Assembly (NCBI GenBank): GCA_025464445.1
Contig: JAODLY010000042.1
Coordinates: 1 to 37,611 of the forward strand
Length of the DNA stretch: 37,611 nucleotides
Source of the DNA: Rhodoglobus sp.
GTDB taxonomy: Bacteria > Actinomycetota > Actinomycetes > Actinomycetales > Microbacteriaceae
Direction: 5' to 3'
Shown: piece after piece, positions 24,287 through 31,766 of the stretch
Layout: the number at the start of each line of letters is the position of its first letter
Numbering within the stretch: position 1 is the first letter of the stretch
Made by a program: the position numbers and the translations under genes
Notes under the pieces: generated by a model
Told to the model about the DNA's origin: nothing
What the model saw: the letters and a program-made list of their open reading frames with translations, nothing else
The model's database searches: none

Positions 24287-24315
24287 CTGATAACAGTAAT
24301 GAGATTCGTTATCAG
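24287..24315. promoter_or_regulatory. Zur-type operator upstream of the zinc importer
   Basis: CTGATAAC (24287-24294) and GTTATCAG (24308-24315) form a perfect inverted pair separated by 13 bases. The right part reads AATGAGATTCGTTATCA (24298-24314), which agrees at 14 of 17 positions with the Fur/Zur-type site AATGATAATCATTATCA. It lies 29 bases before the znuA start, in the likely promoter, so metal-dependent repression by the linked regulator is expected. Confidence 0.75.
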
Positions 24316-24377
24316 TAGTGTGCCATGCATTTCGGCGCGGGCAAAATCGCGGCAGGAGAACCGGTCGAGCGGGCCGG

Positions 24378-25703
24378 TCAGTCGAGTAGCAGGGCCGGCT
24401 CCTCGAGCACGCTCGCGAGGTCTGCGACGAAGCGGCTCGCGACATCCCCGTCGACGATGCGGTGGTCGAAGCTCGCGCCGACAGTCGTCACGAAGCGGGC
24501 ACGCACCTCGCCGTCCACAACCCACGGCTTCTGCCGGATGGAACCCAGAGCCACGATCGCGGCCTCGCCCGGGTTGATGATCGGGGTGCCCGTGTCCATG
24601 CCGTACGAACCGATGTTCGTGATGGTGATGGTGCCGCCCGCCATCTCGGCGGGCTGGGTCTTGCCGTCCCTGGCGGTGATCGTGAGCTTCTCCAGCGCTG
24701 TCGCGAGGTCGAAGAGCGACAGCTCCTGGGCATCCTTGACATTGGGCACGATCAGCCCACGTGGAGTCGCTGCCGCGATGCCGAGGTTCACGTAGTGGCG
24801 CACGATGATCTCCTTGTCGGTCCAGCTCGAGTTGACGGTGGGATTGCGGCGCACGGCCCAGATCACCGCCTTGGCCATGATCAGCAGTGGACTGACCCGC
24901 ACGCCCGCGAAGTCGGGCGAATTCTTGAGTCGCTTGACGAACTCCATGGTGCGCGTCGCGTCGATGTCGACGAACACGCTCACGTGTGGCGCGGTGAAGG
25001 CGCTCTGCACCATCGCGGTCGCGATCGCCTTGCGAACGCCCTTGACTGGAATGCGCTCCTCGCGCTGGTCGCCCCACTCCGGCGTCTGGATGTTGCGGAA
25101 CACACTCGCCTGCGACGCCTGCCTGATGACATCGTCACGGGTGATCTCGCCGGCGAGCCCCGTGGCGAGCACTTCGGCCAGTTCGACGCCGAGATCCTTC
25201 GCGAGCTTGCGAATGGGCGGCTTGGCAATGATCGCGGATGCCGCGGCGGCGGGCACGCTCGTCGGCCTGGCGGCCGCTGCGGCAGGGGCGGCCTCCGCCG
25301 CCGGAGCAGAGCCCGCGCGCCGGCGGGACACCACGTGGCCGCTCGCGCCGTAGCCGACGAGCACGGCTCCCGGCTTCTCCTCAGCGGCAGCGACGGTTGC
25401 TGCGGTGTCGGCGACCTCTGCGGCCTCGACGAGTTGCGGCGCGGCAGGGGCATCCTCCGAGCCCGGCGAGGTGACGGTGATGATCGGGGTGCCGACCTCG
25501 ACTGTCTGCCCCTCCTCCACGAGCAACGCCGCAACCGTGCCGGCGAATGGCGAGGGCAGTTCGACGAGCGACTTGGCCGTCTCGATCTCGACGAGCACCT
25601 GGTTGATGGTCACCTCGTCGCCGGGTTTGACCTTCCACGATACGATTTCGGCCTCGGTGAGACCTTCGCCAACGTCGGGGAGCGTGAAATCCGAATTCGC
25701 CAT
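24378..25703 (-). CDS. bkdC: Dihydrolipoamide acyltransferase, E2 of a 2-oxoacid dehydrogenase
   Basis: Core acyltransferase of a pyruvate or branched-chain 2-oxoacid dehydrogenase complex. The 441-residue protein has a lipoyl domain (residues 1-78; lipoylated K44 in [11 protein letters not shown]), an Ala/Pro-rich linker, a peripheral-subunit-binding domain (about 165-200, [14 protein letters not shown] with [10 protein letters not shown]), and the catalytic domain with the active-site His in [10 protein letters not shown]. Only one lipoyl domain is present. The ATG at 25703 follows TAGGAGAC. It is 10 bases after E1-beta. The branched-chain assignment rests on gene order (aminotransferase-E1a-E1b-E2) seen in Mycobacterium and relatives; a pyruvate role cannot be excluded. 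Confidence 0.93.
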   Translation of the reverse strand: MANSDFTLPDVGEGLTEAEIVSWKVKPGDEVTINQVLVEIETAKSLVELPSPFAGTVAALLVEEGQTVEVGTPIITVTSPGSEDAPAAPQLVEAAEVADTAATVAAAEEKPGAVLVGYGASGHVVSRRRAGSAPAAEAAPAAAAARPTSVPAAAASAIIAKPPIRKLAKDLGVELAEVLATGLAGEITRDDVIRQASQASVFRNIQTPEWGDQREERIPVKGVRKAIATAMVQSAFTAPHVSVFVDIDATRTMEFVKRLKNSPDFAGVRVSPLLIMAKAVIWAVRRNPTVNSSWTDKEIIVRHYVNLGIAAATPRGLIVPNVKDAQELSLFDLATALEKLTITARDGKTQPAEMAGGTITITNIGSYGMDTGTPIINPGEAAIVALGSIRQKPWVVDGEVRARFVTTVGASFDHRIVDGDVASRFVADLASVLEEPALLLD

Positions 25704-25713
25704 CGTGTGTCTC

Positions 25714-26694
25714 CTAATAGGCCATAGCCCGGTCGACCGCCTCGAGCACGCGGTCGGCGTCGGGAAGATAGACGGTCTCCAGCTTCGCCGGCGGGAACGG
25801 GGTGTCGAACCCGGCGACGCGCAGCACCGGCGATTCGAGCGAGTAGAACGCCCGCTCGGTGACGGTCGCCGCGATCTCCGAGCCGACAGATACAAAACCA
25901 GGCGCCTCCTGCGCGATCACGAGCCTGCCGGTCTTCTGCACGGACGCCACTATCGGTTCGTAGTCGACAGGAGAGAGCGAGCGCAGGTCGATGACCTCGC
26001 ATGACGTGCCTTCGGCCGCGGCGATCTCGGCGGCGGCGAGCAGCACGTTGACCATGGGGCCATAGCCAAGCAGCGTGATCTCTGTCCCCTCGCGCACGAC
26101 CCTGCTGGTGTGCAGCGGGATGCCGCTTGCCCGGGCATCCACGTCGCCCTTAGGCCAATAGCGGCTCTTCGGCTCGAAGAACAGCACGGGATCGTTGCCC
26201 GCGATCGCCTCCTGGATCATCCAGTAAGCGTCATGCGGGGTGGACGGCGTCACCACCCGCAAACCCGGGGTGTGCGCGAAGTACGCCTCCGGGCTCTCCT
26301 GGTGGTGCTCGACGGCGCCGATGTGCCCGCCGTACGGCACCCGGATGACAACCGGCAGTGAAAGCGAACCTTCGTGCCTGCCGGTCAGCTTCGCGAGCTG
26401 CGAGGTGATCTGGTCGAAGCCGGGGAAGATGAAACCGTCGAACTGGATCTCGCACACCGGGCGGTAGCCGCGCATCGCGAGGCCGATCGCGGTGCCGACG
26501 ATCCCGGACTCGGCCAGCGGGGTGTCGAGCACCCGATTGAGCCCGAACTGCGCCTGCAGCCCTTCCGTCACGCGGAAGACGCCGCCGAGCGGTCCGATAT
26601 CCTCACCCATGAGGATGACCTTCTCGTCGTGCTCCATCGCCTTGCGCAAGCCGAGGTTGATGGCTTTGGCCATGCTTAGGGATTCGACGCTCAC
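25714..26694 (-). CDS. bkdB: 2-Oxoacid dehydrogenase E1 component, beta subunit
   Basis: Beta subunit of the thiamine-diphosphate-dependent E1. The 326 residues have the pyrimidine-binding domain with [18 protein letters not shown] and the catalytic [16 protein letters not shown]-like stretch ([19 protein letters not shown]), then [24 protein letters not shown] and the C-terminal transketolase-type domain with [12 protein letters not shown]. The start is GTG at 26694, overlapping the E1-alpha stop (GTGA), which indicates translational coupling. It acts as a heterotetramer with the alpha subunit. Confidence 0.95.
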   Translation of the reverse strand: MSVESLSMAKAINLGLRKAMEHDEKVILMGEDIGPLGGVFRVTEGLQAQFGLNRVLDTPLAESGIVGTAIGLAMRGYRPVCEIQFDGFIFPGFDQITSQLAKLTGRHEGSLSLPVVIRVPYGGHIGAVEHHQESPEAYFAHTPGLRVVTPSTPHDAYWMIQEAIAGNDPVLFFEPKSRYWPKGDVDARASGIPLHTSRVVREGTEITLLGYGPMVNVLLAAAEIAAAEGTSCEVIDLRSLSPVDYEPIVASVQKTGRLVIAQEAPGFVSVGSEIAATVTERAFYSLESPVLRVAGFDTPFPPAKLETVYLPDADRVLEAVDRAMAY

Positions 26695-27809
26695 GCCTGG
26701 CCTTCCTCGAACGCTGCCTCGTACGCGGTGAGCCAGGCCGACTGCTCCTGCATGCGCGGATGGGGGTCCGAGTAGACATGGGCGAAGATCTTCGACACCG
26801 GCGGGGGTTCGATCTCCAGGGTGCGCTTGCGGATGTCGGCGGCGAGGTCCTCGCCCTCCGCCGCGACGTCGGCGAAGAATGCGTCGCCCTCGCCGCGGGA
26901 GCGCAGGTATTTCTCGAACCGGCTGACCGGGTCTGCCTTCACCCAGAAGTCCAGCTCCTCCTCGTCCCGATACTTCGACGGATCGTCGCTCGTGGTGTGG
27001 GCGCCCATCCGATAGGTGAGTGCCTCGATGAAGCGAGGTCCGCCACCGCCGCGCGCGGCATCCAGGTTCGCGCTCGTCACCGCGTAGCTCGCAAGCACGT
27101 CGTTGCCGTCGATCTGCACGCCCGGGATGCCGAATCCACTCGGCCGCAGGTACAGGGGCGTGCGCGATTGCTTCGTGACGGGCACGGAGATCGCCCAGTG
27201 GTTGTTCTGCAGGAAGAACACCTGCGGGGTCTGGTAGCTCGCGGCGAACACGAGCGCCTCGCTCACATCCCCCTGGCTTGTCGCACCGTCACCGAAGTAG
27301 ACGATGACAGCCTCGTCTTTGTCAGGGTCTCCTGTTCCACTCAGCCCGTCGAGCTGGATGCCCATCGCATAGCCGGTGGCGTGCAGGGTCTGCGACCCGA
27401 TGACGAGCGTGTACAGGTGGAAGTTGTTGTTCTGCTTCGGATCCCAGCCACCGTGGCTGATGCCCCTGAGCATCTCGATGATCCGTATCGGATCGATGCC
27501 GCGGATGCGGGCTACTACGTGTTCGCGGTAGGCGGGAAAGATGTGGTCCTGCGGCTTCGCGGCGTAGCCGGAGCCAACCTGCGCGGCCTCCTGGCCGAGG
27601 CTCGGGATCCACAACGCGAGCTGGCCCTGGCGCTGGAGGTTTGCCGCTTCGATGTCGAAGCGCCGGATGACGACCATCTGGCGATGGAACTCGCGCAGCT
27701 GCTCGTCGCTGAGTTTCTCGATGTATGGCAGGTACTCGGCCGTGGCGTCGCTGGCAACGAGTTCGCCCTCAGGGGAGAGCAGCTGGACCGTCGCGGCCGT
27801 GTAAGACAT
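26691..27809 (-). CDS. bkdA: 2-Oxoacid dehydrogenase E1 component, alpha subunit
   Basis: Alpha subunit of E1, carrying the thiamine-diphosphate site. The 372-residue protein shows RRFDIEAANLQRQGQLALWIPSLGQEAAQVG, FPAYREHVV, and the cofactor motif GDGATSQGDVSEAL ending in QNN about 30 residues later; then the phosphorylation-loop region YRMGAHTTSDDPSKYR. The LWIPSLGQEA motif is more like branched-chain or hybrid PdhA of Actinobacteria than E. coli AceE. Start ATG at 27809: TAGATT lies 6 bases upstream, overlapping the stop of the upstream aminotransferase gene, and there is no ribosome binding site, so an additional leaderless promoter is plausible. Confidence 0.94.
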   Translation of the reverse strand: MSYTAATVQLLSPEGELVASDATAEYLPYIEKLSDEQLREFHRQMVVIRRFDIEAANLQRQGQLALWIPSLGQEAAQVGSGYAAKPQDHIFPAYREHVVARIRGIDPIRIIEMLRGISHGGWDPKQNNNFHLYTLVIGSQTLHATGYAMGIQLDGLSGTGDPDKDEAVIVYFGDGATSQGDVSEALVFAASYQTPQVFFLQNNHWAISVPVTKQSRTPLYLRPSGFGIPGVQIDGNDVLASYAVTSANLDAARGGGGPRFIEALTYRMGAHTTSDDPSKYRDEEELDFWVKADPVSRFEKYLRSRGEGDAFFADVAAEGEDLAADIRKRTLEIEPPPVSKIFAHVYSDPHPRMQEQSAWLTAYEAAFEEGQA

Positions 27810-27813
27810 TCGT

Positions 27814-28905
27814 CTAATCTAACGTGGCCACTGAGGGGCCCGTTCGTCGCTTCGAGACAACCTCCGCCGACGCCTTTAGGAGTTTCTCCACAGATTCGGC
27901 CTCGCCGACGCTCACTCGCAGGCCGTCGACGAGCGGCCTCGCGACGATCCCGTGGTCGGCGAAGATGTCGGCCGCGGCGGCGGTGTCGTCCCCGGTCGGC
28001 AGCCAGACGAAGTTGCCGTGCGGGCGCGGAACGTCCCAGCCCTGCTCGAGAAGCCCGGTGTAGATGCCCTCGCGCAGTTCGTTGAGCTTCGTGACCCTTG
28101 CCAGCAATTCGTCTTCGTGGTCGAGCGAGGCGATGGCGGCGCGCTGCGCCGGCTCGATCACGGAAAGGGGGATGGCCACCGTGCGTGCGGCATCCATCAC
28201 GTATTCGGCGCCCACGGCGTACCCGATGCGCAGGCCGGCGAGCCCGTATGCCTTCGAGAATGTGCGCAGCACGACGAGGTTCGGGTACTTCTCGATGAAC
28301 TCGGAGCCGTTCACCGCCGCCGGGTCCGTCACGAACTCGAAGTACGCCTCGTCGAGCACGACGAGCACGTCGGCGGGAATTTTCGCCATGAAAGCCGTGA
28401 ACTCGTCACGGGTGACGATCGTCGATGTCGGATTGTTCGGGCTGCAGACGATCACCAGACGGGTGCGGTAGTTGACGGCGGCCGCCATCCCATCGAGGTC
28501 GTGGCGGTGGTCGGGGGTGTTCGGCACCTGCACGCTCGTCGCACCGGACGTGCCGACGAGCAGGGGGTATGCCTCGAAGCTGCGCCAGGAGTACACGACC
28601 TCATCGCCCGGCGCCGCGGCCGCGGAGATGAGCTGGGCGAGCACCGACGCCGATCCCGCCCCGACCTGGATGCGCTCCGGCGACACGCCGAATCGGGCGC
28701 CGAGCCGCTCCCGCAGGGCGGCAGCCGAGCCTTCCGGGTACCGGTTGACGCTGCTCGCGGCGATCGCCTCGAGCACGGCGGGCAGTGGCGGGTATGGGTT
28801 CTCGTTCGATGAGAGTTTGAACGCGTCCTCGGCGGCTGTGCGCCCCTGCCGGTACGGCACCATCGACGCGATCTCGGGGCGGAGGCGAACTTTCGGCGCG
28901 GTCAC
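27814..28905 (-). CDS. Histidinol-phosphate/aromatic aminotransferase family protein
   Basis: A 363-residue PLP enzyme of fold type I, HisC subgroup. Visible are LSSNENPYPPLP, GAGSASVLAQLI, CSPNNPTSTIV, VLDEAYFEF, and the PLP-Lys motif FSKAYGLAGLRIGY. It could be histidinol-phosphate aminotransferase (His synthesis) or the aromatic aminotransferase Pat; no other his genes are near, and its place directly before the E1a-E1b-E2 genes (4-base gap) favours a role in aromatic or branched-chain amino acid transamination. GTG at 28905 has TAGGCT 7 bases upstream. Which substrate is used cannot be told here. Confidence 0.88.
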   Translation of the reverse strand: MTAPKVRLRPEIASMVPYRQGRTAAEDAFKLSSNENPYPPLPAVLEAIAASSVNRYPEGSAAALRERLGARFGVSPERIQVGAGSASVLAQLISAAAAPGDEVVYSWRSFEAYPLLVGTSGATSVQVPNTPDHRHDLDGMAAAVNYRTRLVIVCSPNNPTSTIVTRDEFTAFMAKIPADVLVVLDEAYFEFVTDPAAVNGSEFIEKYPNLVVLRTFSKAYGLAGLRIGYAVGAEYVMDAARTVAIPLSVIEPAQRAAIASLDHEDELLARVTKLNELREGIYTGLLEQGWDVPRPHGNFVWLPTGDDTAAAADIFADHGIVARPLVDGLRVSVGEAESVEKLLKASAEVVSKRRTGPSVATLD

Positions 28906-28987
28906 GCCCACCAGCCTAGGACCGCGGTCAGTCGCGGCGGGCCGTGCGCGTTGCGATGCGGCATCCCGGACCGGCATAGTTGTGGTC

Positions 28988-29389
28988 ATGAGACTCCTGC
29001 TGCGCCTGATCATCAACGCCCTCGCACTCTGGCTCACGACTCTCTTGGTGGCGGGAGTGCATGTCATCGCGTTCGCCCCGGGTGGCACCCTCGAGACCGT
29101 GCTGACATTCCTGCTCGTCGCCGCGATCTTCGGCATCGTCAACGGGATCATCGGCAACCTGATCCGCATTGTCGCGTTCCCGCTCTACATCCTCACCCTC
29201 GGGCTCATAGCCCTGATCGTGAACGGGCTGCTCCTGCTGCTCGTGAGCTGGATCTCGAGCCTCATCGGGTTCGGCCTCGTGGTCGACGGCTTCTGGTGGG
29301 GTGTCATCGGCGCACTCGTGCTCGGCCTGATCAGCTGGCTCATCGGCATTCTGCTGCGGCCGATCATCGGCAGCCCGAAGTCGCGCTAG
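28988..29389 (+). CDS. Small four-helix membrane protein, phage-holin-superfamily-IV-like
   Basis: A 133-residue protein, almost entirely hydrophobic, with four helices: LIINALALWLTTLLVAGVHV, TVLTFLLVAAIFGIVNGIIG, IVAFPLYILTLGLIALIVNGLLLLL and WWGVIGALVLGLISWLIGIL. The pattern FPLYILTLGLIALIVNG is diagnostic of the widespread family called 'mycobacterial 4 TMS phage holin'. These are mostly chromosomal bacterial proteins, and no phage genes surround it, so lysis function is not claimed. ATG at 28988 is preceded by CATAGT at 7 bases, a leaderless-type start; it is divergent from the aminotransferase. Confidence 0.88.
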   Translation: MRLLLRLIINALALWLTTLLVAGVHVIAFAPGGTLETVLTFLLVAAIFGIVNGIIGNLIRIVAFPLYILTLGLIALIVNGLLLLLVSWISSLIGFGLVVDGFWWGVIGALVLGLISWLIGILLRPIIGSPKSR

Positions 29390-29412
29390 CGGTACTGCCT
29401 GGGGAGGGCTCG

Positions 29413-30846
29413 TCAGCCGGCTCGGCCCGAAGTGTCCACGCGCTCGAACGTGTAGGCCGTGCTCGTGACTCTCGCAGCGCCCGCACCGAACGCGTCGAGC
29501 CGGGATGCCGCACGCGTCACCTGGTCGCTGGATGCCGCATCCATGAGCCTCGCGGTCTGCTCGTAGTACTCGATGTGGTGCGCAGGCACCGCATAATCGG
29601 TCGGGATGTCGCGGCCGGCGAACACCTCGCGTTCGACGATGAGCGCCTGCTGGTTCGCCTGCACCCCGCCAAGCGCCGGCACCATGTCGTCGCTGTGCTC
29701 GACGATCACCGTGGGCACATCCGCAGGGATCGGCACCTGCCCGGTCGGCCCTCCGAAGGTCGTCAGGCCCACGATGTTGAAGTCGCCGGATGCCGCGATG
29801 CGCGCGGCGGTACCCCCGCCCTGCGAATAGCCGGTCAGCTGTACTGGGCTGGAGTCAACCACCCCAGCCGATCTCATCGCCTCGACGACGGAGGCCACCG
29901 ACCCCCCGCGATCGCCTGCGGCATTGCTCATGTTGCTCGTCATGTCCCACGGCTCGGTGGTCGCCTCAGGTGAGAACGTGACGGTGCCCGCGATGTAGAC
30001 CTCGAAGCGGTCGGGCTCCCCCGGTGTCGAATACTTCTCCACCACCACCTGGGCGCCGTTGTCGGTCGCGGGGTCGGGTACGCGAGAGAGGCGATCCTCG
30101 AACCCGGCCGGCGGCCCGGTGACGACCCGTGAATGCTCGGCGACCAGCCGCACCGGGGTCTCGGTGAGCAGGCCCACGCTGGTGCCGGCGCCCATGATGG
30201 CTGTCGACGCGAACGCGAGCCCCGTCACCCCGAGACCGGCGTCGCCGAGGAAGCTCGCGAGCGGCGCAGGCATACCCGCCGCCGCCATGACCGAATCGTC
30301 GACGCTCATCGTGGCGTCCCGGATGATGCCGACCGCGAGCGGATTCGTGAGCAGTCCGTTGCTCGTGTGCGGACCCGAAGGACCCGGCGCCGAACCGCCG
30401 GAAAACACGTGCGAGGCGACGAGGCCGCGCACCAGCAGGTTCGCGGCGACGAAGGCCAGCGGGGATGCCACGGCGGCTGCCCTGAGCACGGTGCCGGCGA
30501 GGGCGGCCCCGACGCCAGTGAACTGGATCCCCAGCGCGTCCACGAACCGTTCGACGAAGCCGTACCCCTCGGCCGCGGTGGACAGCGCCCCGCCGATGCC
30601 GTGCGCCTCTGACTCGATCCGGGCGAGCACGCCCATCGCCTCGCGGATGTCCAACCCGGCGCGCGCAGCAGCTGCCGGCGCCGACACGGCCAGGAGTGCA
30701 TCGACCGGGCCGCCGATCGTTCCGAGCTCGAGGCCCATCGCCGCGGCCTCGACGGCGAGCCTGTGCAACTGCTGCGCCGCCGCGAATAACTCATCGGTCG
30801 CGACAGCCGCCGATCCGCCTCCGGAGATTATGAGCCCGTCACCCAC
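29413..30846 (-). CDS. Alpha/beta hydrolase-fold protein with WXG-type helical N-terminus
   Basis: A 477-residue protein. The first 240 residues are mostly helical and Ala-rich with two apolar stretches (about 110-145 and 185-225), without a classical signal peptide. From about 260 it resembles a lipase/esterase: the nucleophile elbow GYSQGGGTA with S341, then likely D387 in HSDDMVP and H423 or H424 in VPAHHIEYY, a complete triad. GTG at 30846 overlaps the upstream WXG-like gene by 8 bases, so they are translationally coupled. This suggests a partner pair of the ESX/type VII kind, such as a secreted enzyme with a small helper; a C-terminal secretion signal was not identified. Substrate unknown. 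Confidence 0.8.
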   Translation of the reverse strand: MGDGLIISGGGSAAVATDELFAAAQQLHRLAVEAAAMGLELGTIGGPVDALLAVSAPAAAARAGLDIREAMGVLARIESEAHGIGGALSTAAEGYGFVERFVDALGIQFTGVGAALAGTVLRAAAVASPLAFVAANLLVRGLVASHVFSGGSAPGPSGPHTSNGLLTNPLAVGIIRDATMSVDDSVMAAAGMPAPLASFLGDAGLGVTGLAFASTAIMGAGTSVGLLTETPVRLVAEHSRVVTGPPAGFEDRLSRVPDPATDNGAQVVVEKYSTPGEPDRFEVYIAGTVTFSPEATTEPWDMTSNMSNAAGDRGGSVASVVEAMRSAGVVDSSPVQLTGYSQGGGTAARIAASGDFNIVGLTTFGGPTGQVPIPADVPTVIVEHSDDMVPALGGVQANQQALIVEREVFAGRDIPTDYAVPAHHIEYYEQTARLMDAASSDQVTRAASRLDAFGAGAARVTSTAYTFERVDTSGRAG

Positions 30847-31099
30847 GGCCGGCGACCCCAGCGATCGCTGCAGCGGTATTCTCGCGGGCGGAACGCACGA
30901 CCGTGAGGCCGGCATCCACAGTCGTCGTGATCGTCTCGAGTGCCGAGTCGTATGCCCGCCGTGCCGGGCCTCGCCAAATGCCCGCGCGGGCAGGCACGAG
31001 GTCTCGTCGCGCCACCTCTAGCCTGTGCAGTACGGCTGTGAGCTGCCGCTGCTGCGTTTCGAGCGCCGCGATGAGCGCCGCATCCTGGGGCTCTGTCAT
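30839..31099 (-). CDS. WXG100-like small helical protein
   Basis: An 86-residue protein made of two predicted amphipathic helices with a turn carrying IWRGPARRAY: W42-R43-G44 is a WXG-type motif in the expected middle position, followed by a small residue and an aromatic (Y50). It lacks a signal peptide and Cys. The usual length of WXG100 proteins is about 95-100, so it is a little short. The start ATG has GGGAGCG 4 bases upstream. It is coupled to the hydrolase gene by an 8-base overlap. Other interpretations are an anti-sigma or a generic coiled-coil protein; only the motif and neighbour support the call. Confidence 0.65.
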   Translation of the reverse strand: MTEPQDAALIAALETQQRQLTAVLHRLEVARRDLVPARAGIWRGPARRAYDSALETITTTVDAGLTVVRSARENTAAAIAGVAGRG

Positions 31100-31241
31100 C
31101 CCGCGCTCCCGTCCACCGCTACCCGCCGACGGGATGAGCCTTCCGCAGTCGCCCGTTCGCCGGGCAGCAACCTCGGCACCCGTCGTGCCGTGCCGCCAAT
31201 CGCCACCTGTGGGGGAGCAGTTTCTGCGCGACAATGAAGCC

Positions 31242-31766
31242 ATGAGCTTCGACCGGACATTCGACGAGTCGGCGCTGTTCCGCATCTGTTTCGTCTGCAC
31301 GGGCAACATCTGCCGCTCACCCATGGCAGAGACGATCTTCAAGGCGCTCGTGAAGCGGGCCGGGTTCGAGAAGGTTGTCGCCGTCATCTCTGCGGGCACG
31401 GGCGACTGGCACGTCGGCGAACCCTCCGACGACCGCACCCTCGCCGCGCTCGCCGGGCACGGCTACAACGGGTCGGGGCACCGCGCGCGCCAGTTCGACC
31501 CAGCCTGGTTCGCTAACCTCGACCTCGTCGTCGTGTTCGACCGCAGCCAGGAGCGCATTCTCAAGGCATGGGCTTCGAGCGAACAGGACAGCTCGAAGGT
31601 GCAGCTGCTGCTGAGCTTCGACAGCGAGCAGTCCGCGCTCATGGATGTGCCCGATCCGTACTATTCGGACGCGGCACTCTTCGACCAGGTGCTCGTGATG
31701 ATAGAGAAGGCCTGCGCGGCCCTCTTCCGCCAGATCAAGCCAGGAATTCGACAGGGAGTCGCATGA
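31242..31766 (+). CDS. Low-molecular-weight protein-tyrosine phosphatase
   Basis: A 174-residue cytosolic phosphatase. The P-loop is VCTGNICRS with catalytic C19 and R25 (CX5R), and the general acid is in DVPDPYYSD. The residues SAGTGDWHVGEPSD match the family. It may dephosphorylate tyrosine kinase targets, capsule or other small phosphates; substrate unknown. The start ATG at 31242 is preceded by GACAAT at 6 bases and no ribosome binding site, fitting leaderless transcription. Its stop overlaps the purB start (ATGA). A short C-terminal extension (about ten residues, basic) follows the core. Confidence 0.94.
   Translation: MSFDRTFDESALFRICFVCTGNICRSPMAETIFKALVKRAGFEKVVAVISAGTGDWHVGEPSDDRTLAALAGHGYNGSGHRARQFDPAWFANLDLVVVFDRSQERILKAWASSEQDSSKVQLLLSFDSEQSALMDVPDPYYSDAALFDQVLVMIEKACAALFRQIKPGIRQGVA

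Noticed and set aside
24462-25727. A 421-codon plus-strand frame over the E2 gene, and a 441-codon frame at 26760-28085 over E1-alpha and the aminotransferase
   Set aside because: Both lie opposite genes with unmistakable motifs and have no recognisable composition or ribosome binding site.
28988-29389. Prophage signal from a 'phage holin' family protein
   Set aside because: No endolysin, capsid, integrase or attachment site is near; this family is mostly chromosomal and non-phage.
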